A stretch of 64,000 nt of DNA from assembly GCA_029582155.1 (NCBI GenBank), contig CM055901.1, positions 41,441,616 through 41,505,615 on the forward strand, written 5' to 3'. Under the pieces are notes generated by a model that worked only from the letters and a program-made list of their open reading frames with translations, was not told where the DNA came from and made no database searches. Within the stretch, counting starts at the first letter, position 1. Each line of letters opens with the position of its first letter. The stretch comes from Panopea generosa. Lineage: Eukaryota; Mollusca; Bivalvia; Adapedonta; Hiatellidae. A program made the translations under genes and the position numbers. Below are positions 47,496 to 61,100 of this stretch, in pieces.

Positions 47496-50400
47496 ACTTA
47501 ATCAGTCAACATTATTCTTTCTGACGAACTTACTGTGAGGCATAATCAGTCAACATTATTCTTTATAATCAGTCAACATTATTCTTTCTAACAATTGTAC
47601 TGTGTGAGGCATAATCAGTTGACATTATTCTTTCTGACAAATGTACTGTGTGAGGCATAATCAGGCAACATTATTCTTTCTGACAAACTTACTGTGTGAG
47701 GCATAATCAGTCAACATTAAGTCTTTCCGACAAACTTACTGTAAGGCATAATCAGTCAACATTATTCTTTCTGACAAACTTACGTTGAGGCATAATCAGT
47801 CAACATTATTCTTTCTGACAAACTTACGTTGAGGCATAATCAGTCAACATTATTCTTTCTGACAAACTTACTGTGTGAGGCATAATCAGTCAACATTATT
47901 CTTTCTGACAAATGTACTGTGTGAGGCATAATCAGTCAACCTTACTATTTCTGACAAATGCACTGTGTGCGACATAATCAGTCAACATTATTCTTTCTGA
48001 CAAACTTACAGTGAGGCATTATCAGTCAACATTATTTTTTCTGACAAATGTACTGTGTGAGGCATAATCAATCGACATTATTCTTTCTGACAAATGTACT
48101 GTGTGAGGCATAATCAGTCAACATTATTCTTTCAGACAAACTTACTGTGAAGCATAATCAGTCAACAGTATTCTTTCTGACAAACTTACTGTGTGAGACA
48201 TAATCAGTCAACATTATTCTTTCTGACAAACTTACTGTGAGGCATTATTAGTCAACATTATTCTTTCTGACAAACTTACTGTAAGGCATAATCAGTCAAC
48301 ATTATTCTTTCTGACAAACTTACTGTGAGACATTATCAGTCAACATTATTCTTTCTGACAAACTTACTGTGAGGCATAATCAGTCAAAATAATTTTTTCT
48401 GACAATTGTACTGTGTGGGGTATAATCAGTCAACATTATTATTTCTGACAAACTTATTGTGTGGGGCATAATCAGTCAACATTTTTATTTCTGACAAATG
48501 TACTGTGTGTGGAGTAATCAGTCAACATTGTTCTTTCTGACAAACTGACTGTGTGAGGCATAATCAGTCAACATTATTCTTTCTGACAAACTTACTGTGA
48601 GGCATAATCAGTCAACATTAGTCTTTCCGACAAACTTACGTTGAGGCATAATCAGTCAACATTATTCTTTCTGACAAATTTAAGTTGAGGCATAATCAGT
48701 CAACATTATTCTTTCTGACAAACTTACTGTGTGAGGCATAATCAGTCAACATTATTCTTTCTGACAAAATAACTGTAAGGCATAATCAGTCAATATTATT
48801 CTTTCTGACAAATGTACTGTGTGAGGCATAATCAGTCAACTTTATTCTTTCTGACAAATGTACTGTGTGAGGCATAATCAGTCGACATTATTATTTCTGA
48901 CAAATGCACTGTGTGCGGCATAATCCATCAACATTATTCTTTCTGACAAATTTACTGTGAGGCATAATCAGTCGACATTATTCTTTCTGACAAATGTACT
49001 GTGTGAGGCATAATCAGTCATAATTATTCTTTCTGACAAACTTACGTTGAGGCATAGTCAGTCAACATTATTCTTTCTGACAAACTTACTGTGTGAGGCA
49101 TAATCAGTCAACATTATTCTTTCTGACAAACTTACTGTGTGAGGCATTATCAGTCAACATTATTATTTCTGACAAACTTATTATAAGGCATACTCAGTCA
49201 ACATTATTCTTTCTGACAAACTTACTGTGAGACATTATCAGTCAATGTTATTCTTTCTGACAAACTTACTGTGAGGCATAATCAGTCAACATTATTCTTT
49301 CTGACAATTGTACTGTGTGGAGCATAACCAGTCAACATTATTCTTTCTGATAAACTTATTGTTTGAGGCATAATCAGTCAACATTATTATTTCTGACAAA
49401 TGTACTGTGTGCAGCATAATCAGTCAACATTATTCTTTCCAACAAACTTACTGTGAGGCATAATCAGTCAACATTATTCTTTCTGACAAACTTATTGTGT
49501 GAGGCATAATCAGTCAACATTATTCTTTCTGACAAAAGAACTGTGTGAGGCATAATCAGTTAACATTGTTATTTCTGACAAACTCATTGTATGAGGCATA
49601 ATCAGTCAACAATATTATTTCTGACAAACTTACTGTGTGAGGCATTATTAGTCAACATTATTCTTTCTGACAAACTTTCTGTGTGAGGCATAATCAGTCA
49701 ACATTATTCTTTCTGACAAACTTACTGTGTGAGGCATAATCCATCAACATTATTCTTCCTGACAAACTTACATGTATTGTGTGAGGCATAGTCCGTCAAC
49801 ATTATTCTTTCTGACAAACTTACTGTGTAAGGCATAGTCAGTCAACATTATTCTTTCTGACAAACTTACTGTGTGAGGCATAATCAGTCAACATTATTCT
49901 TTCTGACAAACTTACTGTGTGAGGCATAATCAGTCAACATTAGTCTTTCCGACAAACTTACATTGAGGCATAATCAGTCAACATTATTCTTTCTGACAAA
50001 TTTAAGTTGAGGCATAATCAGTCAACATTATTCTTTCTGACAAACTTACTGTGTGAGGCATAATCAGTCAACATTATTCTTTCTGACAAAATAACTGTAA
50101 GGCATAATCAGTCAATATTATTCTTTCTGACAAATGTACTGTGTGAGGCATAATCAGTCAACATTATTCTTTCTGACAATTGTACTGTGTGGGGCATAAC
50201 CAGTCAACATTATTCTTTCTGATAAACTTATTGTTTGAGGCATAATCAGTCAACATTATTATTTCTGACAAATGTACTGTGTGCAGCGTAATCAGTCAAC
50301 ATTATTCTTTCCAACAAACTTACTGTGAGGCATAATCAGTCAACATTATTCTTTCTGACAAACTTATTGTGTGAGGCATAATCAGTCAACATTATTCTTT

Positions 50401-52156
50401 CTGACAAAAGAACTGTGTGAGGCATAATCAGTTAACATTGTTATTTCTGACAAACTCATTGTATGAGGCATAATCAGTCAACAATATTATTTCTGACAAA
50501 CTTACTGTGTGAGGCATTATTAGTCAACATTATTCTTTCTGACAAACTTTCTGTGTGAGGCATAATCAGTCAACATTATTCTTTCTGACAAACTTACTGT
50601 GTGAGACATAATCCATCAACATTATTCTTCCTGACAAACTTACATGTATTGTGTGAGGCATAGTCCATCAACATTATTCTTTCTGACAAACTTACTGTGT
50701 AAGGCATAGTCAGTCAACATTATTCTTTCTGACAAACTTACTGTGTGAGGCATAATCAGTCAACATTAGTCTTTCCGACAAACTTACGTTGAGGCATAAT
50801 CAGTCAACATTATTCTTTCTGACAAATTTAAGTTGAGGCATAATCAGTCAACATTATTCTTTCTGACAAACTTACTGTGTGAGGCATAATCAGTCAACAT
50901 TATTCTTTCTGACAAAATAACTGTAAGGCATAATCAGTCAATATTATTCTTTCTGACAAATGTACTGTGTGAGGCATAATCAGTCAACTTTATTCTTTCT
51001 GACAAATGTACTGTGTGAGGCATAATCAGTCGACATTATTATTTCTGACAAATGCACTGTGTGCGGCATAATCCATCAACATTATTCTTTCTGACAAACT
51101 TACTGTGGGGCATAATCAGTTGACATTATTCTTTCTGACAAATGTACTGTGTGAGGCATAATCAGTCATAATTATTCTTTCTGACAAACTTACGTTGAGG
51201 CATAGTCAGTCAACATTATTCTTTCTGACAAACTTACTTAGTGAGGCATAATCAGTCAACATTATTCTTTCTGACAAACTTACTGTGTGAGGCATTATCA
51301 GTCAACATTATTATTTCTGACAAACTTATTGTAAGGCATAATCAGTCAACATTATTCTTTCTGACAAACTTACTGTGAGACATTATCAGTCAATGTTATT
51401 CTTTCTGACAAACTTACTGTGAGGCATAATCAGTCAACATTATTCTTTCTGACAATTGTACTGTGTGGGGCATAACCAGTCAACATTATTCTTTCTGATA
51501 AACTTATTGTTTGAGGCATAATCAGTCAACATTATTATTTCTGACAAATGAACTGTGTGCAGCATAATCAGTCAACATTATTCTTTCCAACAAACTTACT
51601 GTGAGGCATTATCAGTCAACATTATTCTTTCTGACAAACTTATTGTGTGAGGCATAATCAGTCAACATTATTCTTTCTGACAAAAGAACTGTGTGAGGCA
51701 TAATCAGTTAACATTGTTATTTCTGACAAACTCATTGTATGAGGCATAATCAGTCAACAATATTATTTCTGACAAACTTACTGTGTGAGGCATTATTAGT
51801 CAACATTATTCTTTCTGACAAACTTACTGTGTGAGGCATAATCAGTCCACATTATTCTTTCTGACAAACTTACTGTGTGAGGCATAATCCATCAACATTA
51901 TTCTTCCTGACAAACTTACATGTATTGTGTGAGGCATAGTCCGTCAACATTATTCTTTCTGACAAACATACTGTGTAAGGCATAGTCAGTGAACATTATT
52001 CTTTCTGACAAACTTACTGTGTGAGGCATAATCAGTCAACATTATTCTTTCTGACAAACTTACTGTGTGAGGCATAATCAGTCAACATTACTTTTCTGAC
52101 AAATTTACTGTGTGAGGCATAATCAGTCAACATTATTCAAACTTACTGTGAGGCCT
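47496..52156. repeat. Minisatellite 10, about 46-bp unit with block duplications
   Basis: About 100 copies of cataatcagtcaacattatt, ctttctgacaaacttactgt, gtgagg. Many units lack a GT (44 bp). Marker variants recur as blocks: gtctttccga at 48621, 49943 and 50769, and catgtattgt at 49771, 50643 and 51919. On the minus strand many units carry ACA|GTAAGT, a 5' splice-site-like motif. Confidence 0.95.
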
Positions 52157-52826
52157 AACATAACTGTGTGTTAGGGGATTGTTTCACCTTGATCTGCTGT
52201 TTAATTATTATACTTCAACAGTGACAATCTAGAATGTAATAAATGACAACTTTAACACCAATGATCACATTATTTATCAGAGGTGAGGTCGTTGATCAAA
52301 GAGTGGTGAAAAAAAAACTTTGTTGTTAATGATTTAGGCTACAGTTGGTGTGTAATTACTCCAGGAACATGGTTAACAGTGTACAGCACCACCACATTGT
52401 CTTGTTTATGTGATGTTTACATGTACCAACATACTGAGTTGACACATTTCATCTTGTTGTGTGCTGTCAACATGTCCTTTATACTTGCTAACCTTGCAGA
52501 TAATCACAAGAATGTTAAACAACTCAGCCAATAAGATTTGTCAGAAAGACACATTTATACAATATTTCATTATTCAATATATTTCATACATCTCCAGGAC
52601 TCACAGAAAATGCTTATCAAATGAACAGGACAGAGAAAATCAACTGCTGGTGGCCTGTGTTATTAAAGAAGAGTTAACACACTGTGAAACATTCATTAAA
52701 GTGAACTATTATCTTACTGCAGCAAGTTCACAACATTGTCATTTCATAAAAGAAGAAACTCCAATCTGATGGAAGAGGAAACAAGTTTCATTTGGGGATA
52801 ATGGACAATGAAGCATGCTGTTGAAT
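52157..52826. other. Unique sequence without recognised features
   Basis: About 0.67 kb of AT-rich sequence. A 102-codon plus-strand frame (52461-52769) has no recognisable family and is probably chance. Confidence 0.5.
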
Positions 52827-53118
52827 GGTGTTTAGCTGCACTTTTAACAAATTTTCAGTTATATTGCTATGGTGTCTACCTGAGACAGTATTCTAAAGCT
52901 GCAACACTGAAGTATCATGCCGCAGACACATGATATGATAACCCACCCAGTCACACTATATTCTGACACGGCCGACCAGACCTACAACTATCCTCAAAAT
53001 GCATAGAGCCAAGCGAGGAAGCTTCTAGTATCATTTTAAAAGTCTTCTGTATGACCCAGCCAGGGATCGATCCCACAACCTTCAGTATGTGAGGTGGACC
53101 ATTCTGCAGTTGGACATT
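52827..53118 (-). mobile_element. tRNA-derived SINE (family B), copy 2
   Basis: Full-length counterpart of 32209-32500 in the same orientation. Shared landmarks on plus are ggtgtttag, ttcagttatat, gcagacacatg, aactatcctc, gtatgacccagc and ggggat/agggat before the B-box-like gatcgatccc, ending gtgaggtgga. The A-box end near 53115 is more degraded than in copy 1. Confidence 0.78.
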
Positions 53119-53805
53119 GAAGAGAAGTTCTGATGACAATGAAGTGAAGTTACACATCACAAACTTCCAAATAGATCTCGTTTAACCAGACTGTTTGTAT
53201 GTCTAATACTTTTGTTTGATATTGAACCACCGTAAACTGCCTTAAAAGCCATGTGGACATTGTCCTAAATATACCTGCAGGTCATGTGCCAATATTTGAA
53301 AAGGAAGTTAACTTGTGTAAATTTGTCCTCAGGTGTTACACATAAATAAATGACCTTATCTAAACAAAATTAATTCATGCGTTTTATTACACATTCAGCC
53401 GTATTTCAAGGACAATGTAATGGAAATATTGATCTCCATAGCTCATAATTTATTACTATTTTATCCATTGTAGTCTATCTATGATGATTGATTTTACAAT
53501 GTACTGATATGCAGAAGCAAATAGCTGTGAGTATTGATAGCAGGAAAGATGAATAAACCAATCAATGACCATTCAAAACAAAATAGTCCTTTATTCAAAT
53601 TACGACAGTTATGCAAAAATGATCAAGTTCCACTTATGTTGAACAAATGCGGAAGCTATATATTTACCATTTGGAGAGTATAAAAAAATGTTGTATTTGT
53701 AGGCTCTAGTACATACCAAAGAACAAATGGAACAGTGAAGCATCTAGCATGGTCAAACGATGTTATAAGGCATTTCCCAAAATTAAATTATCCATTGTGA
53801 TCTAT
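53119..53805. other. Unique sequence without recognised features
   Basis: About 0.69 kb of AT-rich sequence. A weak donor-like site at about 53665 on minus was examined as a possible upstream EH exon and rejected. Nothing else seen. Confidence 0.5.
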
Positions 53806-54970
53806 AGAGGCCAACATTCACCAGCTGGATATATTTACAACAGTTGATATCAGGGCTGTTTTACCTTATTAAACAGAGGCCGACATTCACCAGCTGGATA
53901 TATTTACAACAGTTGATATCAGAGTTGTTTTACCTTATTAAACAGAGGCCAACATTCACCAGCTGGATATATTTACAACAGTTGATATCAGGGCTGTTTT
54001 ACCTTATTAAACAGAGGTCGACATTCACCAGCTGGATATATTTACAACAGTTGATATCAGGGCTGTTTTACCTTATCAAACAGAGGCCGGCATTCACCAG
54101 CTGGATATATTTACAACAGTTGATATCAGGGCTGTTTTACCTTATCAAACAGAGGCCGACATTCACCAGCTGGATATATTTACAACAGTTGATATCAGGG
54201 CTGTTTTACCTTATCAAACAGAGGCCGACATTCACCAGCTGGATATATTTACAACAGTTGATATCAGGGCTGTTTTACCTTATTAAACAGAGGCCGACAT
54301 TCACCAGCTGGATATACTTACAACAGTTGATATCAGATCTGTTTTGCCTTATTAAACAGAGGCCAACATTCACCAGCTGGATATATTTACAACAGTTAGG
54401 CTGACATGCACCAGCTGGATATATTTACAACAGTTGATATCAGGGCTGTTTTACCTTATTAAACAGAGGCCGACATATATTTACATCAGTTGATATCAGG
54501 GCTGTTTTACCTTATTAAACAGAGGCCGACATTCACCAGCTGGATATATTTACAACAGTTGATATCAGGGCTGTTTTACCTTATTAAACAGAGGCTGACA
54601 TTCACCAGCTGGATATATTTACAACAGTTGATATCAGGGCTGTTTTACCTTATTAAACAGAGGCCGACATTCACCAGCTGGATATATTTACAACAGTTGA
54701 TATCAGGGCTGTTTTACCTTATTAAACAGAGGCCGACATTCACCAGCTGGATATATTTACAACAGTGGATATCAGGGCTGTTTTACCTTATTAAACAGAG
54801 GCCGACATTCACCAGCTGGATATATTTACAACAGTTGATATCAGAGCTGTTTTACCTTTTTAAACAGAAACCGACATTCACCAGCTGGATATATTTACAA
54901 CAGTTGATATCAGAGCTGTTTTACCTTATTAAACAGAGGCCGACATTCACCAGCTGGATATATTTACAAG
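53806..54970. repeat. Minisatellite 11, 69-bp unit
   Basis: About 17 copies of gttgatatcagggctgtttt, accttattaaacagaggccg, acattcaccagctggatata, tttacaaca. Two partial units near 54395-54490 break the phase. The plus strand has two frames of 186 and 167 codons encoding a 23-residue repeat (LISGLFYLIKQRPTFTSW and five more). There is no convincing start or splice context, and the frame is broken in the middle. Confidence 0.94.
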
Positions 54971-55529
54971 GTTTTATTAACAAAGAGTTATGAACCCTAT
55001 TTGTCCTGTTCAAAATAATTGAACTTAATTACATTGGCCCTCTTAGTCTACAAAATGTAATTAACATTGAAATAGTGCTTCTTGTACATTTGATTTGAAG
55101 CATTCTCCTTGCGCACCTGGACTCACTGTATAGAATCACTTTCATTTCCTGTCCCACATCAAAACACAATCATACAAAAAGTTATAACAATCTATCAATG
55201 ATTAATCTAGACATTTTCATTGTGCTTCAAATCTGGTAGAAATAACCACATTTATACAGGAAACTAAAAAATGTGGAGGGGATTTTACCATTGTTTGTGA
55301 AATCAAAACCCAGCTATTTAGAAGATAACAATATACAAATATCAGGGGCAAACCATTTGATATCCCTTAATATGTATCTTAATATGACTTAAGACACAAA
55401 ATGAAAACAGTATATTGTTGCAGTCAGTATGACTCACGATTTGTTTAAAGGAAAAATATAAATAGTTTACTATAGAATGTTTTCTCATCAAAGCCAGCTG
55501 TCATGAACAACACAGATGAAGGTTTTATT
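54971..55529. other. Unique sequence without recognised features
   Basis: About 0.56 kb of AT-rich spacer between two arrays. Nothing recognised. Confidence 0.5.
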
Positions 55530-55846
55530 GAACACTGAGGCCAAACTCTTGAGAATGGTGTGTTTATACAGCTGGTTCCAGCACTGAGACTAAACCGTTA
55601 AGAATGGTGTGTTTATACAGCTGGTTCCAGCACTGAGACTGAACCATTGGGTTGGTGTGTTTATATAGCTGGTTCCAACACTGAGACTAAACCCTTGAGA
55701 ATGGTGTGTTTATACAGCTGGTTCCAACACTGAGACTAAACCATTGAGAATGGTGTGTTTATATATCTGGTTCCAACACTGACACTAAACCCTTGAGAAT
55801 GGTGTGTTTATATATCTGGTTCCAGAACTGAGACAAAACCCTTGAG
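55530..55846. repeat. Minisatellite 12, 50-bp unit, left part
   Basis: About six copies of gagaatggtgtgtttatata, gctggttccaacactgagac, taaacccttg. The array is cut at 55846 by the 2.3-kb insertion and continues in phase at 58155. Confidence 0.93.
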
Positions 55847-56316
55847 GACTCACACCACTATTATCTCCCTTGAGTACTCCGGACCTACAGATGAAGGAGG
55901 TAGAAATAAAACTTTAGTTCTCTTTTTCTTCTTTTTTCAGGGCTTTGTACTGCAGTGTTTTGTTTTTTGCTAGCATGAGTTAAATGGTCAGTATTTTAGA
56001 AATCACCACTAAAAAATTTGATGCTGATACCAGCTTTCTGGACAATTCTGTGTCATTTCAGAATTGTTGGTTCGAACCGCATCTAGGGCGAATAGTTGAC
56101 AAATCGTTACTCTGGAAATTGATAGGTCTCACAAAAGCATTGAATTTAAAAAAAAACAACCTGGTCAAGGTATACTTTTTTTTCTTTATAATTGCATATC
56201 TTGAACCAATGAAGAATTTGAGCCCAGACACATGCTGCAGAATTTAATTTTTCACTCTGTTTTGGACATAAATGTTACAATGGAGCCCTATGGGAAATGT
56301 AATAGTGGCGTGAGAC
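55847..56316 (+). repeat. Left 470-bp terminal direct repeat
   Basis: Contains an 87-codon open frame (55984-56247) with no recognisable family, which is also in the right copy. A pyrimidine-rich run ending ttttttcag (about 55926-55940) resembles a splice acceptor. Confidence 0.85.
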
Positions 56317-57683
56317 GTTAACAGAAACTGGCAGATCTGCATGTTGCAGTGTTGATGAATGCTGATTTCTTTAAATAGAAGGTATTAAACTATAATTTGG
56401 ACATGTTATGAATAGTTGAACACAATCTGAGTTTTTAAACATTTCAATATAACTGATGGTGCAGATTTGCATTTTTTCCCATGCATTTATGATAGAGATT
56501 ACACACATTGACCAAACTTTGTGTATGTCAATTTCTTGATATTCATGTTATCCATGTATGATTTAGTATTCTGTTAAATGTGGAAACAAAAAGAGAGATA
56601 CATCATGTCTAATGCATGGCAGAATGCTGGTTTACTCTGTAGATGGTCATTTTGGTGTTTCCTTGCCCTAAGTTTAGGTTTATGAGCAGTGTCCAGTCTC
56701 ATATTTCATGAACACCTGTCCTCATAGACAGATCCCATTTGTGACACTCTCTCCATCATGTGTGGTTTTGCCATATTTCTGTAGAACTACCAACCCTTAA
56801 TTCAGGTTGAAGTATCTGCAAGATCACACTGAATTCCAGTGGGCATGCTTATTGCTCAGATTGTGAATTTTAAGCTGATATTTACATTAATTTATTACCC
56901 CACCCACTTATTTCTGAATACAAAAATAGAATTGTTTGCAAAATGAAATAAATTGCATATTTACAGTGGACTGGGAGTTTGTACTAATTTTCATTGTTTA
57001 ATTATGAAAAGGCAGTAGTTGCAATCTTGCCAAGCGGCCAGTTTACGGTTAACTTCGGTTGTTTTCGGTTGTCGTCGCATTAAATTCTGCGTCGAATCAT
57101 TGAATTTGGCGAAGTTTTTGCTTGTACTCCATTTTTATAGAAAATGCTATAGATATGCAGAATTTTACATTGAATGTCATGTATGCATTATCTATTGAGC
57201 CTGTGTTGCCCTTCTTATATTGGAATTGATGTGTAGACATGGTAATGGAGTACTTTAGCATGAAAATAGCTTGAATTGTTTGCTTGTGCTGCTGCCATAT
57301 CATTCTGATATTGAAATTTTATCTAAAATATGTTAAGTTTAATAAGTTTTGTTCCACAATATCATTTTTTTTGTAATCAAGATGTCTGTTTTTCTTCCCA
57401 TTTTCAGACACCTTTTCATTTTACCATGTAGTTGTGAAAGTTTCAGACCTTTTTAGATACAATTGGTCAAGTTATCATGACATTTAGACTGTAGGGTAGT
57501 GACTTCTTGCTTTTTTACATGAAATGGCAGCATTTTGACTGAAACCATGTGTCACTAAAACTTATTTTATTTCAGAACTAGTTCAGATATGGGGATGCAT
57601 TTAGCTTTATTGAACTTGTATCGAGTATTGTTACATAATATGAAAATTTAGAATCTTAAATTTAAAAAAAAAGTCCTCTTCAG

Positions 57684-58153
57684 GACTCACACCACTATTA
57701 TCTCCCTTGAGTACTCCGGACCTACAGATGAAGGAGGTAGAAATAAAACTTTAGTTCTCTTTTTCTTCTTTTTTCAGGGCTTTGTACTGCAGTGTTTTGT
57801 TTTTTGCTAGCATGAGTTAAATGGTCAGTATTTTAGAAATCACCACTAAAAAATTTGATGCTGATACCAGCTTTCTGGACAATTCTGTGTCATTTCAGAA
57901 TTGTTGGTTCGAACCGCATCTAGGGCGAATAGTTGACAAATCGTTACTCTGGAAATTGATAGGTCTCACAAAAGCATTGAATTTGAAAAAAAACAACCAG
58001 GTCAAGGTATACTTTTTTTTCTTTATAATTGCATATCTTGAACCAATGAAGAATTTGAGCCCAGACACATGCTGCAGAATTTAATTTTTCACTCTGTTTT
58101 GGACATAAATGTTACAATGGAGCCCTATGGGAAATGTAATAGTGGCGTGAGAC
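57684..58153 (+). repeat. Right 470-bp terminal direct repeat
   Basis: Copy of 55847-56316 at an offset of 1,837 bp with no net indel. Near-identity suggests recent insertion if these are LTRs. It is preceded by an A-rich run and tcctcttcag rather than a clean purine tract. Confidence 0.85.
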
Positions 58154-58154
58154 A

Positions 58155-61100
58155 TTGAGAATGGTGTGTTTATACAGCTGGTTCCAACACTGACACTTAA
58201 CCCTTGAGCATGGTGTGTTTATACAGCTGGTTCCAACACTGACACTTAACCCTTGAGCATGGTGTGTTTATATATCTGGTTCAAACACTGAGAGTTAAAC
58301 CTTGAGAATGGTGTGTTTATATAGCTGGTTCCAACACTGAGACTAAACCTTTGAGAATGGTCTGTTTGTACAGCTGGTTCCAACACTGACACTAAACCCT
58401 TGAGAATGGTGTGTTTATATAGCTGATTCCAACACTGACACTAAACCCTTGAGAATGGCATGTTTATATATCTGGTTCCAGCACTGAGACTAAACCCTTG
58501 AGAATGGTGTATTTATATAGCTAGTTCCAACACTTAGACTAAACTCTTGAGAATGGTGTGTTTATATAGCTGGTTCCAACACTGAGACCAAACCCTTGAG
58601 AATGGTGTGTTTATATAGCTGGTTCCAAAACTGAGACTAAACCCTTGAGAATGGTGTGTTTATATAGCTGGTTCCAACACTGACACTAAACCCTTGAGAA
58701 TGTTGTTTATGTAGCTGGTTCCAACACTGAGACTAAACGCTTGAGAATGTTGTGTTTAATAGCTGGTTCTAAAACTGACACTAAACCTTTGAGAATGGTG
58801 TGTTTATATAGCTGGTTCCAGCATTGAGACAAAACCTTTTAGAATGGTGTGTTTATATACCTGGTTCCAACACTGAGACTAAACCATTGAGAATGGTGTG
58901 TTTATATATCTGGCTCCAACACTGACAGTAAACCCTTGACAAAGGTGGATTTATATAGCTGGTTACAGCACTGACACTAAACCCTTGAGAATGGTGTGTT
59001 TATATAGCTAGTTCTAACACTGAGACTAAACCCTTGAGAATGGTGTGTTTATATATCTGGTTCCAACACTGAAATCAAACCCTTGAGAATGGTGTGTTTA
59101 TATAGCTGGTTCCAGCTTTGAAACCAAACCCTTGAGAATGGTGTGTTTATATAGCTGGTTCTAACACTGAGACTAAACCCTTCAGAATGGTGTGTTTATA
59201 TAGCTGGTTCTAACACTGACACTAAACCCTTGAGAATGGTGTGTTTATATAGCTAGTTCTAACACTGAGACTAAACCCTTGAGAATGGTGTGTTTATATA
59301 TCTGGTTCCAACACTGAAATCAAACCCTTGAGAATGGTGTGTTTATATAGCTGGTTCCAGCACTGAAACCAAACCCTTGAGAATGGTGTGTTTATATAGC
59401 TGGTTCCAACACTGAGACTAAACCCTTGAGAATGGTGTGTTTATATAGCTGGTTCTAACACTGACACTAAACCCTTGAGAATGGTGTGTTTATATAGCAG
59501 GTTCCAACACTGAGATAAAACCGTTGAGAATGGTGTGTTTATATACCTGGTTCCAACACTGACACTAAACCCTTAACAATGGTGTGTTTATATAGCTAGG
59601 TTCCAGCATTGAGACTAAACCTTTGAGAATGGTGGGTTTATATAGCTGGTTCCAACACTGAGACTAAACCCTTGAGAATGGTGTGTTTATATAGCTGGTT
59701 CCAACACTGACACTAAACCCTTGAGAATGGTGTGTTTATATAGCTGGTTCTAACACTGAGATCAAACCCTTGAGATTGGTTTGTTTATATAGCTGGTTCC
59801 AACACTGACACTAAACCATTAAGAATGGTGTGTTTATAGAGCCGGTTCTTCAATCAAGACTAAACCCTTGAGAATGGTGTGTTTATATAGCTGGTTGCAA
59901 CACTGACACTAAACCCTTGAGAATGGTGTGTTTATATAGCTGGTTCCAACACTGAGACTAAATCCTTGAGAATGGTGTGTTTATTTAACTGGTTCCCACA
60001 CTGACACTAAAGCCTTGAGAATGGTGTTTATATATCTGATTCCAACACTGACACTAAACCCTTGAGAATGGTGTGTTTATATATCTGGTTCCAACACTGA
60101 CACTAAACCCTTGAGAATGGTGATTATATATCTGGTTCCAACACTGACACTAAACCCTTGAGAATGGTGTGTTTATACAGTTGGTTCCAGCACTGAGACT
60201 AAACCTTTGAGAATGGTGTGTTTATATAGCTAGTTCCAACACTGAGACTAAACCCATGAGAATGGTGTGTTTATATATCTGGTTCCAACACTGAGACTAA
60301 AAGCCTTTAGAATAGTGTGTTTATACAGCTGGTTCCAACACTGAGACTAAACCCTTGAGAATGGTGTGTTTATATAGCTGGTTCCAACACTGAGACTAAA
60401 CCCTTGAGAATAGTGTGTTTATATAGCTGGTTCCAACACTGATCCTAAACCCTTGAGAATGGTTTGTTTATATATCTGGTTCTAACACTGAGACTAAACC
60501 GTTGAGAATGGTGTTCATATATCTGGTTCCAACACTGACACTAAACCCTTGAGAACGGTGTTTTTATATAGCTGGTTCCAACACTGAGATCAAACCCTTG
60601 AGATTGATTTGTTTATATAGCTGGTTCCAACACTGACACTAAATCCTTGAGATTGATTTGTTTATATAGCTGGTTCCAAGACTGAGACTAAACCATTGAG
60701 AATAGTGTTTTTATATAACTGGTTCAAACACTGAAATCAAACCATTGAGAATGGTGTGTTTATATAGCTGGTTCCAACACTGAGACTAAATCATTGAAAC
60801 TGATTTGTTTATATAGCTGGTTCAAAGACTGAGACTTAACCCTTGAGAATGGTGTGTTTATATAGCTGGTTCCAACACTGAGACTTAACCCTTGAGAATG
60901 GTGTTTATATATCTGGTTCCAACACTGACACTAAACCCTTGAGAATGGTGTTTTTATATAGCTGGTTCCAACACTGAAATCAAACCCTTGAAAATGGTGT
61001 CTATGTATAGCTGGTTCCAACACTGACACTAAATCCTTGAGATTGATTTGTTTATATAGCTGGTTCCAAGACTGAGACAAAACCATTGAGAATGGTGTGT

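Larger units (their letters stand above)
55847..58154. mobile_element. 2.3-kb LTR-like insertion with 470-bp terminal direct repeats
   Basis: Two direct repeats (55847-56316 and 57684-58153, each 470 bp) enclose 1,367 bp of unrelated AT-rich sequence. Aligned by eye they have the same length and I saw two differences, both near 56148-56165. Each repeat starts gactcacaccactatta and ends as its near-inverse, taatagtggcgtgagac. The 5-bp ttgag lies on both sides (55842-55846 and 58155-58159), in phase with the 50-bp array it interrupts. The inside has no gag, pol, integrase or transposase-like frame. An LTR-retrotransposon derivative without genes (TRIM-like) is the best reading, though the ends lack TG...CA and the inverted ends are long for LTRs. 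Other options are a Penelope-like or composite DNA element. Confidence 0.75.

Noticed and set aside
53665..53705. Possible upstream EH exon on minus (reads AYKYNIFLYSPN before a gtaaat donor in phase 1)
   Set aside because: The spacing from Phe to the split Gly is about four to six residues too short for an EH domain, the donor is weak, and no acceptor with a pyrimidine tract precedes it.
53844..54993. Two plus-strand frames of 186 and 167 codons with a 23-residue hydrophobic repeat
   Set aside because: Part of the variation is synonymous, so this was considered longer. However, the frame is broken in the middle by partial units, there is no unique coding flank, and the 69-bp period explains the openness.
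55984..58084. 87-codon frames in each 470-bp terminal repeat as a gene
   Set aside because: The frames are identical because the repeats are nearly identical. No family, and the near-identity reflects recent duplication rather than selection.
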